Of a DNA stretch of 64,000 bases, positions 35,891 to 47,697 are shown piece by piece; position 1 is the stretch's first letter, and each line of letters starts with the position of its first letter. The notes under the pieces were generated by a model, which had not been told where the DNA came from, ran no database searches, and saw only the letters and a program-made list of their open reading frames with translations. The translations under genes were made by a program, and so were the position numbers. Origin of the DNA: Armillaria gallica (lineage: Eukaryota; Basidiomycota; Agaricomycetes; Agaricales; Physalacriaceae); contig JBANDB010000001.1 in NCBI GenBank assembly GCA_037576215.1, positions 806,001 through 870,000 of the forward strand, in the 5' to 3' direction.

Positions 35891-36255
35891 GCCCACCACC
35901 TCTCCAGCGTCGCATTACTCATTTCAAGCTTGAAGACGTACTATCTCCAGGAGGGGACGTAATACCCCCAACGTTAGTATCTCTAGCGTCTGCCGAAGAT
36001 TCAGGAGCAGAGGATATCAGCGAGGAGTTGACGAAGAAAATCAGCCCTGCGACTCGCCTAGTTTGATGAATGACAGGGCATGATCCCGACATTCCTAACT
36101 TGCGTATTCTTTTGGAGTTTTTATCCTCCTTCAATCTTACTCGAGCTGGCCGTGAACTACACCGCCGTACATCCACTTCACCTTCATATCGCCGATCAAG
36201 TGACAAAGACCATCAATGGTTCCCCGATAGTATCCGCCTGAATGACTGTAGTTGT

Positions 36256-36263
36256 TCTATATA
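36256..36263 (+). promoter_or_regulatory. TATA box of GST2
   Basis: TCTATATAACG lies about 45 nt upstream of the ancestral ATG at 36306. The same sequence occurs at the same distance before GST3. Confidence 0.5.
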
Positions 36264-36305
36264 ACGCGGGAAAGTCTATGGCCTCTGTAATCGCAGCACT
36301 GAAGC

Positions 36306-36996
36306 ATGATTTCTCTGTACGATCTCCAAGGTTGTAGCGGATTATCCGGGAACTATGATTACTTGGCGGGCAAGGTACGCGTTCATTCCGTCGCAGGCGC
36401 ATCCCATCGCTGACCGTTCGCCTTTCCAGGTACTGCCTGAACCTCCAAAACCTGCCATACCGGACGGTCTACGTCGAGATCCCTGATGTCGAAGCCCTCG
36501 GGAAGAATATCGGTGCTGCCCCAACCGGCGACAGGCCGGACGGAGTGCCCCCACGAATATACGATTCCCATAATCCAGGACCACTCCACGGGCGCCGCAG
36601 TCTTCGACTCGTCTGCTATAGCCGCCTATCTTGACGAGACCTACCCTTCCCCTGGTCCGTGCTCATCCTCGCCGGGACGATGTCCTTCGCCTTTACTGAT
36701 GCAGTCAATGAAGCCTCCGAACATCTCCGGATGCCTCTGTACTATGCGGACATGGTGGTGAAGATGAACCACCGGACGGCATCGTGTATGAGAGAAACGC
36801 CTGCTGGGATGTATACATAGGACAGATAAACAAGTGGTTCGAAGGAAGCAAAGGTGATTTCGTTATGGACAAAGAACCTTGTTTCACCGACACGGTGATT
36901 AGTGCGTTCTTTGATTGATTAGGAGCACGGTCGGAAGAGAGAGCGCAGAGTGGAAAGTACTTAGATCGCTTCCAGCCGTATGAAATTGTAGTGTAA
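36306..36996 (+). pseudogene. GST-like pseudogene 2
   Basis: This copy keeps exon 1 (MISLYDL start), the 5' intron (GTACGC...CCTTTCCAG, ending near 36437) and most of the thioredoxin-fold domain (TVYVEIPDVEAL, IIQDHSTGAAVFDSS, AIAAYLDETYPSP). One base is missing within exon 1 relative to GST3. Further frameshifts occur near 36545 and 36665, and in-frame stops occur in the C-terminal half. It shares the C-terminal deletions of GST1. The ancestral stop is at 36994-36996. It is clearly non-functional. Confidence 0.85.
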
Positions 36997-37216
36997 GAAG
37001 TATACAGATTGTCCCTTGCTCATTGTAGTTCCACTTTTCTGTCTTAAGCGAAAAAATTCTGGTGGTCGACCGTCGTGACTAAGCCGTGATCACTTGCGAA
37101 AGTTTTAAATTGGTACCGAGCACTTAGAAGCGAGTAAAAATAAGAGTTATACATGTTCGATCAATGTTCGATCCATCACATTCATTCCAGCAAACCATTC
37201 AAGTATGCTTCGACTG

Positions 37217-37830
37217 GCAGTAAGGTTGGGATGGAGAATGGAGGGGAAGGTGGCTCGCCATTGCAGATATTTTGCTGACTTCGGATACATTGATCAGCCC
37301 GCGAATTCAAGCATCGTTGACTACCAACCTTTTTTCCTTCTCAGATATCGTCTCCAGTTATTTTCGGTTGGTATCTCGGCGTCCCCCGGTCGTCCTTGTT
37401 GCCTGCGTCAATCTTGGCCACTATAGAACGGTGGAATGCGCCAATATGAGGTGAACTTGTTGAAGGCTGCTGGAGTACTTGAGGAGTGGGACATGCGCAA
37501 ATGTCGAATGGATACAAGCGCATAGACAAGCCAGAAAGAGCGAAATGCTATGACATAGAGAGGAGACTGGAGATGACCATGCCGATATTGTCGTCGGCAT
37601 TAACAAGGCGCGCGATATTCGAACCAGTGCCGATGCCCTAGTACAATCTCACATCCTCTACAAACATGCAGATTAGCCCGCCAGCGCTGACCAGAGGAGA
37701 ATGAGTACGAACTGTGAACATTTCATAGTACGTCTTCACCCTCACGGTGCGATTGGTTGACTCTTGCCGTCACTCAGCGACTTCTTCATGCGGCCTAATA
37801 TAGCTGTGGTGCGGACCTTCGTGAAATGCA
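37217..37830. repeat. A-type block fragment (A5)
   Basis: It begins abruptly inside the A unit at GGTTGGGATGGAGAATGG and matches 16790-17300, including the ACAAACATGCAGATTAGCCC stretch. It passes into B4 near 37840. It holds no intact frame. Confidence 0.6.
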
Positions 37831-39015
37831 ACGAATGCGACCGCCAGCAAACCGTAGTCAGTAGCGAAGTCCCAGGCAAAGAACGATGTCGACTGTTGGA
37901 GCTGATTAACGTTGAATAGATCTTCGCGCATCGACCGCCTTGGACACAACACAGCTGTGGCACAAAAAAGTGTCGTTGGCACAGCAGTCACCGGTAGAGG
38001 CGGCTCGCAATCATTGCCAAGGCTGCAGCCACTTGTATTGTGGTATTCAGCAAAACCAGTTGATGGCCTTGTCCGATGAGCGATCTCGAGTCCTTGACTT
38101 CCTAGGAAAGACGATGCGACGAGCATATGAATGTCCCGTATCCAGTAACTGAAGCAAGTGCGTGCAGTTCTCTGCATGTCAGATTTCAAGGATTGATTTG
38201 GGTTGAAGAGGAGGACTATAACGTTAGAAGATCAGTTGATATGAAACTGGCGCAATGGTCTAGTCGAAGAGTCCCAAGATTGAACTACCTGGGGACGTTA
38301 GCCTGACACCAAGGGGACCAGATCAAGCAAAACATACGATGCCCAGAATTTAGACTTGTCCTCTTTAAGCGCGAATTCGTCGCGTATGGCCTAGCGCCGC
38401 AGAGAGTGACTTTCAGGGGAGGATAAGTTTAGACCTCCAGAGGAAAGGCTCCTTTCTGCAAGGCTGGGTGAGTCAGTGACTAGATGCTAGTGAACATTAC
38501 GCACAGGGACACGGCTCAGCATCCTTTGGCCACTAGCTTCATATCGCAACCAACCTTTCCCTGACAGGCGTTGCTGTCCCCAGTAAAAAACGAAGTACTC
38601 CTGTGTGAGACAAGTATCGGTGTGCATATATACTATAAAAATCGGAACGGACGCACCGTAGTTCACCTGAGTGTCCAACGTTGACGTGTCGGCTCGCTCA
38701 TCGTGACAGCGTACGAAACAATGCGGGCCCTAGCTTCCAACAAAGAAGTTGAGAGCCGAGAAAGACGTATCAGCAAAAAGAGACTCACCAGTTTTCAAAG
38801 CTCCCGCCTGACTCTCGTATTGAAAACGCTGCGAAAGACCCTCTCCGTCGACGGCACAAGATGAAAAATAAGTCTGTGACGCGTCCTGTCGATATATGCT
38901 GGAGAATTTTGCTCGTAGAAGCATCCCGACGATTTAGATGGAGGTTCGAAGGTATAGTAAGCGGTCGCAGCTTTGGACTTCCCGTCTGATATACCTAGAA
39001 TTAGATATTTCATCG

Positions 39016-40090
39016 TCATGCAGCCGAGGGAAAGACGCACACGACACGCTTTGGTGGTACCTGTATCCTGGCCCAGGAAGCAATAGGTCCTCCCGAGAAA
39101 ACGCCAGCTTTTCTTGTGCGGCAGGGGCAAATGTCGCGTAGTTGCAGTGAGGGTGGAAGGAGAGAGACGTCGGCATTTGCCGATGCCCTTCTAGCAGCGA
39201 ACGGACTTGCAATGGTATCTCGGGTCCTCTGCAAGAAACATACATTGCATAATTTTACAACAAGCTCTTTTCCCTTAAGACGTTGCATATTGATATCTCC
39301 AAAATTTGTGAACAACATTTTACTATTTTGATAGCTCAATAAACAGAGCGCCGCTACTCGAGGTACGGAAACAAGTCTATCCTCTCGTTCTAGGGCAATC
39401 CAAACGACCTTGTTACGGGTCCAAACCCACAATCGAGACAACGAACTTCTCGTTCCATCCAAGCATGCATAACGATAGTACGCCAAGAACGCGGAATACA
39501 AGATGCTCGTGCACCGAGAAGCTCTCGATCCAGTACTCAAGGCAACGAAAGAGAACAGCTCGAAGTGACGGCTGTTGTACAGCAACATGAGCACATCACC
39601 GCTGGCTGATGAAAGTACTACCGCATTGGGTTACCGACACCCTATATAAGGGAATCCCGACGCAGTAGCCGGGAATGCTCAAGCGCTACTGTAAACGGCA
39701 GAACAGAGATGTTAGCCGGAACAGGCCCGCATGGCGAGCATAAGGAGGGCGCTTACCGAAATCTACCACACTTTGATGGCAACGAAGCCTCTCTTCGCCT
39801 GCTTTCCTCCGCTACTTTGGACGTACTAGTCAGAAGTAGAACAACCTCCCCTTTGACAGGGAGTCCAACGAGAGGCATTGTGAGTCAACGAAAAGGTATA
39901 CTGGCAACAACATAGCGTTGATAGAGCTCTGTGACCCAAAAAGCCTTGTGAAATTGAGAGAATCTTCGGCTGGCATGCAGATACCAGTGTGCGCCTCGCA
40001 AGATTGAGTATCACCCAAAGTTCACGTCCTTGAAGATACCAAAGTCGAGCGCAAGAAGACCTTGATAGAATTCTGCCCCGGTTAACCGTT
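39016..40090 (-). pseudogene. D-family gene remnant D4, divergent from M4
   Basis: The pieces match D3 and D6: an exon with SKVAEESRRREASLPS followed by a GTAAGCGCC donor near 39754, a TTTACAG acceptor near 39693, then YNSRHFELFSFVAL. The long open piece 39016-39594 (192 aa) runs through what are introns in D6 and is probably fortuitous in part. The family is unknown. Confidence 0.4.
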
Positions 40091-40143
40091 CGCCTTCGGG
40101 CCAGACACAGCAATATAGACGCCAGACCTTGCATACCACTCCA

Positions 40144-40695
40144 TGCCACAGAACGAACAAAATTTGTCAAATTCCAGCAAGTGGAGGGACGTCGCAACTA
40201 CAATTGCGACGTCAACCAGCTCAGGAACGGCTGCCAACACCGTAGCACTCACCGTGGTTCTCTGGCACTTGCTTCCCAGAATGTTCCCTCCCCTTCGAAC
40301 CTAGCGAGGCGATTAACTCGCTAGAGGATGACATCAAGGAGGTGGCCGATATGTATAACGAACACAAAAGTATCCTGGGCGACTGCGGGAGCTTCGAGAC
40401 CGACCTTAACATGTATGATCAGTTCTGTTCATACACCCCCTTCCCCCAAATACTAACCAGTTATACCAGGCTTAACCTCGCCGCCCTTGGGCTCAAGGAA
40501 AAGTATATTCAGGATTCACTGAATGTCTCCTGGGCATGTCTTCCTTCGCGTCTGTCTCATGAGAAGTATGCGTGGACAACAGCACGCGCGCACCGTCGAG
40601 AGGTTGATAGTTTGAAGTCGTGGCTTGTGGTCAGCACATCTTCGGCATCGTCGGGCGAGGTCATGCTAACCGTTAGTGTCATTAGTTGGCAATAA
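40144..40695 (+). pseudogene. M-family small protein, broken copy M4
   Basis: It starts MPQNEQNLSNSSKWRDV, as in M5. A single inserted base near 40298-40303 (CGAACCTAGCG versus CGACCCAGTG in M5) puts the frame into a TAG after PPLRT. Downstream the sequence is intact in the next frame (MADMYNEHKSILGDC). Exon 2, 40470-40629, is still exactly 160 nt with EKYAWTTARAHRR. The intron 2 donor is changed from GTAAG to GTCAG, so the reading would continue to 40695 with a tail ending VISWQ. Confidence 0.75.
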
Positions 40696-42515
40696 TCAAA
40701 GCGAAGAAGGGCTCCCTTCAAATGGCTCTTGGGGAGGCGAGCAATCAGAGGAACGACCAGGCGACCGGGCTGACAGATGACGCCTCCATCGTATGAAAAG
40801 ATGTGAGCATTGGGGTCCCTTCGTTGACGTTCGCTACTGACGAAGTCTAGTCCTCGACCATCGGTCATACGACGGACCTTGTGCTTAGAATTCCTTTTTG
40901 TCCACCCTTATGCCTCATTTTTGAACATGGACCCAGTATGTCTTGACGATCGGGAGCATGTTTTGATGAGATAAGATCGCATGATAAGTACGAGCCCGCA
41001 ACCGTAGTCGCTCAAGGCCTGACCCTTCTAACACTCGTGAGGATATGCCTGTAATTTGTGTCCCCGGCATAGTTTTGTAGTGCTGTTAAGCCCGGGTAAA
41101 GAACCTTCTATTACCGGATATTCCTGGGATCGCCCTATGCTACATGGTGAGCAGCCGTGCAATCGAGCGTCGCATAATCTTCGTCGTGGTAGTGGGAGCC
41201 TAAGGGAAGGCTGCTCGACGTGCACAAGTTCTGACTTTCGTCAAGACATGACGTCATGATATTCTCATTCTGCCGTCGTGCTCGATTGGTCACTAGAGAG
41301 GCGTCGTGGGGGATAGAAAATGTAAGCCTTCTGAGTCGCTGGAATATCACTTTCATTAGTCTCGACATTCAGATGCAGCACGAAGAACATACTCGTATAT
41401 ACGTGGTCCTCAGAATTTGCCTGTCGGTGCCGGATATACCATGGTTCGTACACCGGACGTCGGAAACGGGGCCTTCAACGTGCCAAAAAAAGAATGCTTC
41501 ACAACACAGCCAATTGTCCTTTCAGGAAAGGTAGCACTTCAGCTCTCCGGCTGACATTGCCGCCGACAAACGGGATTCCTTGGAACTGGCCAAAACTGTT
41601 AACGCCTAGTGTCAATGAAGTCTAGAATTTGACAGAAAACGTACCAGGATCGTCATACAGGCGGTGGTGCGTCGCGAGTATGTGCATACCGTTACAATCC
41701 ACTCGCTGAGGCTAAGACTGAACGAAGACTCGCATCGATTCGCGCAGCGGAAGGAATGAAGACTTCTCGAGTTTTGCGAAGATAAAGATGGCAGGTAAAC
41801 ACGCAGCAGCAGATCATGGGCCAATGACAAGAGTGCATAGTCCAGAAAGGATCGCCACTCCTCGACGCCCGACTCCTGTTGAGACTGGAAACAGCGAATG
41901 CGTGCTCTCGGGACCGCCCTTCCTGTGTAGTGGATTTGTGACGGTGAGCGTCTTTCGGATTCAGGGCTGAAGTGGCAGTTAGCCGATGATCAAGTGGTGG
42001 TAACGATGGAAAACGTAGCAGCGTTCCGTATCCAAAACCCCTCTCTACGTCCACGCCACACAACACGACGATGGGCGGTGGTCAACAGAGACACAGGTTA
42101 CGGCGGTAGGTATTAGGATGGGGGCTGTGGTTCTGCTCTGCTGGGGACTGCTGGGAACCGCCTGACGATGTAAGGGGTATAGAGCAGGTCTGAATGTGCC
42201 GGGAGGAGCTGGTGCATCTCTGAAAAGGTCATAATCCCCAGTGGTGGTTACGGGTTGAATGGTCGTAGTGGTGCTAAGCAAAGGGCAGGTTGTGCAGTTT
42301 ACACTTGTTTGGGTGACCGGTATTCAACTGCCATGATACTTATTGATCACATCCATCGAATGACTCCATGGCGAAGCGAGGAATTTCAACACCTCTGTAT
42401 GCTATTGTAACCTAGGCGTGAAGCTTAGGCTCTCAGTGACTATTTACTAGCTTCTGGAGAGTTCTCTCATGTCAGAGGGTGACCTAGAGTACTTCTAGAG
42501 TAAGATCCGGAAGTT

Positions 42516-42676
42516 AGTAACCGACCAAAATAGACCAAAATGTCTGATCCATTGTGCCGAAGATTTTGAGATTTTGGGCAGGTTAGATCCCACGTGCGGA
42601 AGATTTTGACAAAATGGGTGTGGAAGAAAATCCAGATTTTGGGCAAAAAAGTATCAGACATTTGGGTTGGTTGCCG
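42516..42676. mobile_element. Small inverted-repeat element (MITE-like)
   Basis: The sequence left of centre reads GTAACCGACC, then AAATGTCTGATCC. The right end read on the other strand is GCAACCAACCCAAATGTC followed by TGATAC, an imperfect inverted repeat. The interior is rich in GATTTTG/CAAAATC and could fold back on itself. No target duplication was resolved, and the B/A junction here hampers definition of an empty site. Confidence 0.4.
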
Positions 42677-42931
42677 GGGGTCCTATTGTTATGTTATTTA
42701 AGATTATCACGCCGGGAATATGACAAATTGCCGTAGCTAACACTGTGCTTCCATCAGGTCACGCATCGGGCTAATTGTGTCAATATATGATGTTATCTCA
42801 ACAGCCCCGAGCTCCTTTCACAGGAAAGATTTTCCTTCAAGACTACAGCATGTACATGTATGTTTATCTATTCACTGGATGAATCATTCATAGCAAATTG
42901 ACATCCGAGCATGGCATGAAAGAAACACCAT

Positions 42932-44050
42932 GTGGATGGGTTTTCCGTTCAATACGCTGGGTATCCCCATCCAAATTTGAACGAAAAAGAATTCAAAAAA
43001 GGAAGGTTAGTCAGCGGTTCCCATACCATATTCGCCTTCACAGCCACAGCGTTTAGTGAAATTGTCGATATCTCACAACGACAGCGAAATTTTGCCTCTA
43101 TTTTGAAGGAAATAAAGTTCTTTTCAGTAGAAATTTAAATTATTCATACATAGATACTGCAATGTAAATTTACACCGAGCTGAAATTTAATCCCGGGACC
43201 AGTGACCAGTCAAGAACCTCCACTGGGAGGCGCGGCGCATGCACCGCGCCCATGATACATTCTGCGGGCTAAAATACAGAGTGTTCGATGCTGTCCTGCA
43301 TTTCATAATATTTTCAGGTGCCATAATCCGTCTGAGAGACTTAAGAGACTATTGGAAGACCAATATTCAGATTTATGATGAGTACGCTATCTTAATTATT
43401 GGAAGAGTTGGACCTATTCTCATAAATACTTTCCCTTGAAACTGAAGGCTTCAAATTCATGATCCTGGACCAATGGAAGCAGTGAATGCAGGTGACTCTG
43501 AGGACTACTAGGGTGGTCAGACATGAACAAAATGAGAGCATTTTTTAGAGAAAACTAATAAGAGACCATCCTAAGTATATCACTTATTTTTCTGTTAGTG
43601 TTGATGTAAACAGGACAAGAGAGAGAACACAGTTGGAACACAGTGAATGTCGACGAGCCAAACGGCAGTTAACTGTCGGACCGGATCAGACCGATGGCAG
43701 TTAACTGCCCGATGTCTATTTCTCACCAGCGAGGAAATAAATTCTGATGAGAAGACCTCTCAAGTATTATAATCATGTATTAGATATAAAATACTGATTA
43801 TCGAGGCCCAAATCCACAAATTGAGCCCGAGAGCAGCTAACGAACTCGCATTCCCTATAAGGAAGTGGCAGTTAACTGCTCGGCATGGGACGGCATGGCA
43901 GTTAACTGGCCGTGGGAACCCAGTGGATTGGTCGGTAAACCTGTGGATGTCGGCAATAACTGCTACCGTCCACGGCACTACTTGTCGAGTGGAAGTGCTG
44001 GTAGGGGGGAAGTAAAATTTAATAATAATAACTAAATAAATAACCCTATT
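42932..44050. mobile_element. AT-rich insertion in A6
   Basis: A4 runs on with unrelated sequence after the shared AAGAAACACCATG, and homology between the two resumes near 44075 (ACGCATGCGTGTTGATACGT versus ACGCGTGCGTATCGATTCGT). The intervening 1.1 kb is AT-rich, without a supported gene. The frame 43239-43439 is unrecognised. It contains the palindrome-bearing element described next. Confidence 0.45.
43663..43913. mobile_element. MITE-like element with four CAGTTAACTG palindromes
   Basis: CAGTTAACTG occurs at 43666-43675, 43698-43707, 43869-43878 and 43899-43908. That is two pairs with 32- and 30-bp spacing. The left pair and the inverse of the right pair align (ACGGCAGTTAACTGTC and ACGGCCAGTTAACTGCC at the outer ends), making terminal inverted repeats of about 48 bp. 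No coding frame is present. TTAA in each palindrome recalls piggyBac targets, but the superfamily is undetermined. Confidence 0.5.
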
Positions 44051-45995
44051 AGGAAGCAGAACTTGGCCCTGGCTGAAAACGCAGAAGTTACGCATGCGTG
44101 TTGATACGTAAGTATGTGCCGACCTTTGGTTGCTTGGACGCAGGCTGGCCTTCGAGCGTCTTTCCACAAGCAGGCCAGGCCGGTAATGGTCAACTCGGCA
44201 TTGCAATCGGTCTCCGGCTTCGAATGTGCATCTGATCAGCTCATGAATTCGAACGCTGTTGAGACGACCAACCTTTTGTCCTTTTCAGATGCCCGGCGCT
44301 TTTGATTCCCCTGTTGTGCTTATTGCCTGCATGAATATCAGCCGCCATAGTAGTACGACTTTCTGCTGGAACCATTGTCGATGCGAAATACGGCGACATG
44401 AGGTGAACTCGTTGAAGGCAACTTGGGCGGCGCGTCATACGGGAATGTCGAAAGGTTGTAGAGCATGGCGAGGCACATATAGACAAGAGCGAGCCAGCGA
44501 GACGATTGAGAAGCACTGCAGATGAGCATGCCGATACTGTTGCCGGTATCAGCATGTGAAGCGCGATAGTCGAGCCAGCGTGGATGCCCTGGTACATTTC
44601 ACATCCTCTACAAACATGCAGATTAGCGCGCCAGCGCGGCCCAAAGGAGAATGAGAACGGACATTACGTCGTCACCCTACATGAAGCGACTAGTTAATGC
44701 CTTGCCATCGCTGAGCAACGCAGTATCGATGACTGGAGAGCGATGGTCGAGGTTGAGGATGCCTAGCTCAAAGATACTCTGATTGTTACACAACTTCATC
44801 GTGCTGCCTTATACAGCGGTGCTCCGAACGCTTCGTAAGATGCAACAAATGCCAGAGCCCCCGTCATGATGAATCGTCGGAACATCAGTCCCCGGAAGAA
44901 AGCAGCCATAGTGAAGAAATGGGAGGAATGACTGTGCCATATATCCCTGGTGGCAAAATTATGAGGCCTCGGATCAGATAATGTGGGGAAAAGATGGCTG
45001 ACCGGTACACGATACATCCCATATACGTCGAAGACGCGGCCAATAACCAAGCATGAAAGCATGGTCGTCAAACCCGCCGTATGAACATATAGTTAAGCCA
45101 GTGTAAATGTTCTTGGTAGCGTAAGTTCAAATTCTTGAGAAACACGTAGATTAGTGTACCGGCAGAAGACGGGAACAGACCATGGTCGTCTCATTGCTTC
45201 ATCTCGACGCAGAGCACGCTGTAGATGTCCTGTAAGAGAGGCCATGCGAGAGCCTGCGGCCTATGGGCAACTCGAAGCTGAGAAGACTGTGCTCTAGCAT
45301 GCTGTTCAGGGACTGGCATCCGAGTTGAGGCTTCCGGCGAAGTCCTAGGTCGAGTCTGTTGCCCTTTGATATTTCAGCTCGAGCTCCGGTATTTATGCGT
45401 AATAGTCACATACCTGCGTCAAAAATCTTGAAATACTGGTATCTCTGCACCAAGGATTCTTAACGATTCTCCTCCGCCGTGCATATATCCGGCCTAGGTC
45501 ATTCTCACAGGCTGCCCTATTATGGGGAAGAACCGCCTCGAAGCTGCCAGTACACATGTCGCTGGATGGTGCGCGATTTTGACGGTTCGGTCAGGTCTGT
45601 CCCTAACATGCACTTGCACCAGACAGTCGCTAGACGTGCTCGTAGTTCCATGCTGAGCCATCACTAGAAGAGCCATCCGCCGTGCAAGTGAACTGTACTT
45701 CCTAGTGAGCGCCAGGTAACAAAAAAGAAGCGAAGTCGGACCTGACAGAGAAGGATTCAACCTTCCGGTGCCCATTGAGAGTTTACCAGTGATTGCATAA
45801 AAGTAAAGACAGAGTTGATGGTAGAAGGGAAGAATACTACAAGCCAGGAAGCTGAAGGACCGAAGGAGGAAAAGGGAAGAAGGCAACTGTGACCCTAACC
45901 TCAACTTTTCCTTGTCTCATCACCACCACCACATCTCGCAAGGATATTGTCGCGAGCTGGCCAATTAATCCTTTGTCTGGAGATTGTATACGACA

Positions 45996-46400
45996 ATGGG
46001 TACCTACGCTATTGCCTACTATCGTCTCCAGCCAGTGCGGCGTTCAAGCTTCGGGTCGTGACGGCCCTGCCGAACGTCTTCCATCAAGGCAAATGAATAT
46101 TTCGCGCATACAGCGACAGGAGGATTGTGGTCGTAGAATTGCTCATATGGTCGCCGCCCGAGTACGCAGCAAAGGAAAACGAACATAGATGCAGCGGAGA
46201 GATGAACGTCTGGATGGGACTGAGGTTTCTGGACGCGCAACTCTAGAGGTGCGTACTGCTCTCTCTCTCACAGCTTGTACTAAAGCTTATTTTACGTAGT
46301 CACCCACTCTCTCGCAAGCCGTGGCGAATATCGTATCGATTCACACCACCGTTACACTTCTCAAGCAGAAGATCGCAGGCTAGGTGGGTACACTTCGTTG
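45996..46400 (+). pseudogene. P-family gene remnant P6
   Basis: The start at 45996 opens MGTYAIAYYRLQPVRRSSFG and then meets a stop. The central exon is reduced to DERLDGTEVSGRATLE before a GTGCGT donor. The last segment reads ANIVSIHTTVTLLKQKIAG and a stop. It is degenerate. Confidence 0.35.
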
Positions 46401-47130
46401 ACTTAATGCGCCGAAGAAGCTCATGTATATACAGGTGACGCCGGATGTGACACGCCAACAAGACCGCGCTGTTCATTGTCTACACATGCGGGACATATTC
46501 ACATTCGCGACCGCACTCAGGCATCCATGCCGCTGCAGCTTCCATGTCCTATATTGCCAATAACAGTCGGAATTAGTCAGGTATACGGCGCCAGAATACG
46601 ACGGAAGAGACGTCGCCATGACTTTGCGGATCTTCTCAGGAATCATTTTTGGACACCGATCTCGGTGAATCGGTCGAGCCTTGCGGCTTTTTACTGTAGT
46701 TTGCAATATGCCGTCACCTTCAAAGCAAATATCCTCCGCGACTGACCCACCTATGAGATGCCGACCAACCGGCCTCTGCCAAAAACGAGTGGGGATGACA
46801 ACCATGGTTTGTTCACCTTCTCCCTTCGTCATCGCCGGCTCACTAATATACCTATCTGTAAAGGGTTCGAAATCTTACCAAGGCATCCACGCAAGCTTGA
46901 ATATCGCGCCTCACAAGTATCGGCAAGTTCGTTCGTTTCATGACAATGGCGTTTCTCCTTCGCTGGCATGCTTCGCTCAAATGTGTTTCCGATTTGCATA
47001 CGACGCGTAGCTACCGCAGCAAGGAGAAGACGGTCTTTTAACATTCGCCTATTATGCACGCGGATTACCCCAGTGGCCTTCCCATCGTTTTGCATCGACG
47101 ATGTCCTCTAGCACACGTATAGTCAATGCA

Positions 47131-47448
47131 CCTGCCACCGGAAGATCAACAAAGCTGGTTCTTCCCATCCTGCACTCCAACTGCACTAACAGTCGTACTC
47201 CCGCCCACACATTGGCAGTGTCTGACAACATTGCTGTCTGACAATCTGACGCGCTTTCAGCCTTTCACCAATACCGGTATAATATTGTGCCCCAACCACT
47301 TGTCGCTCGACTGCCTACACATTCCCTATCGACTCCTTCGGTCACCGCCTTAATTGTGAATACAGCCTAATTTTCTGTCTACGATACTTAGCCGGTCATC
47401 TATATTGTCGAAACAATGACAACATAGCCGCCGTCAAGAATGGGTATC
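47131..47448. other. Spacer between A6 and the S repeat
   Basis: No gene or repeat is recognised here. A 75-aa plus-strand frame at 47126-47353 has no supporting feature. Confidence 0.4.
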
Positions 47449-47697
47449 CCTTTACCCTCGCTCAACGACGACGCCCAGTTAGCGTCGTCTCTTCGTCACC
47501 CCCGTTTTTTAAGGTGCTGAGGACGACGCCGTTACCAGTTTTCTCCCTTGACGTCGTCGTCATCACCAACGCCCCGCCCAACGTCATACCTGCCAGCCCA
47601 ACCAGATACCCCTTTACCTTCGCTCAACTACGGCACGAAATGACGCCGTCTCTTCGTCACCCTCGTTCTCAATGGTGCTGAGGACGACGTTGTTGCC

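Larger units (their letters stand above)
37840..42510. repeat. B-type block B4
   Basis: The left part (37840-38990) matches B2, B3 and B6. D4 (minus) and M4 (plus, broken) follow, then a W remnant (40700-42300, minus) with open pieces 40557-40868, 41692-42066 and 42045-42281, the last with the TTTTIQPVTTTGDY segment. The 3' end near 42500 is interrupted by a small inverted-repeat element. Confidence 0.55.
42760..47130. repeat. A-type block A6
   Basis: It starts like A4 (CTCAACAGCCCCGAGCTC) and is interrupted at 42932-44050. It continues with the decayed minus-strand gene (44240-45900), the P6 remnant, and a right part (46400-47130) equivalent to 9030-9740 and 35060-35760. It ends without a GST copy. 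The minus-strand open piece 46473-46832 (119 aa) has no recognised domain. Confidence 0.6.

Noticed and set aside
35770..36066. 98-aa plus-strand frame upstream of GST2
   Set aside because: Only its first part is shared with the GST1 locus, where the frame differs. The upstream region of GST3 lacks it.
39016..39594. 192-aa minus-strand open frame in block B4
   Set aside because: It reads through sequences that act as introns in D6 and is not conserved in D1 or D3. Only the HFELF part is kept within the D4 call.
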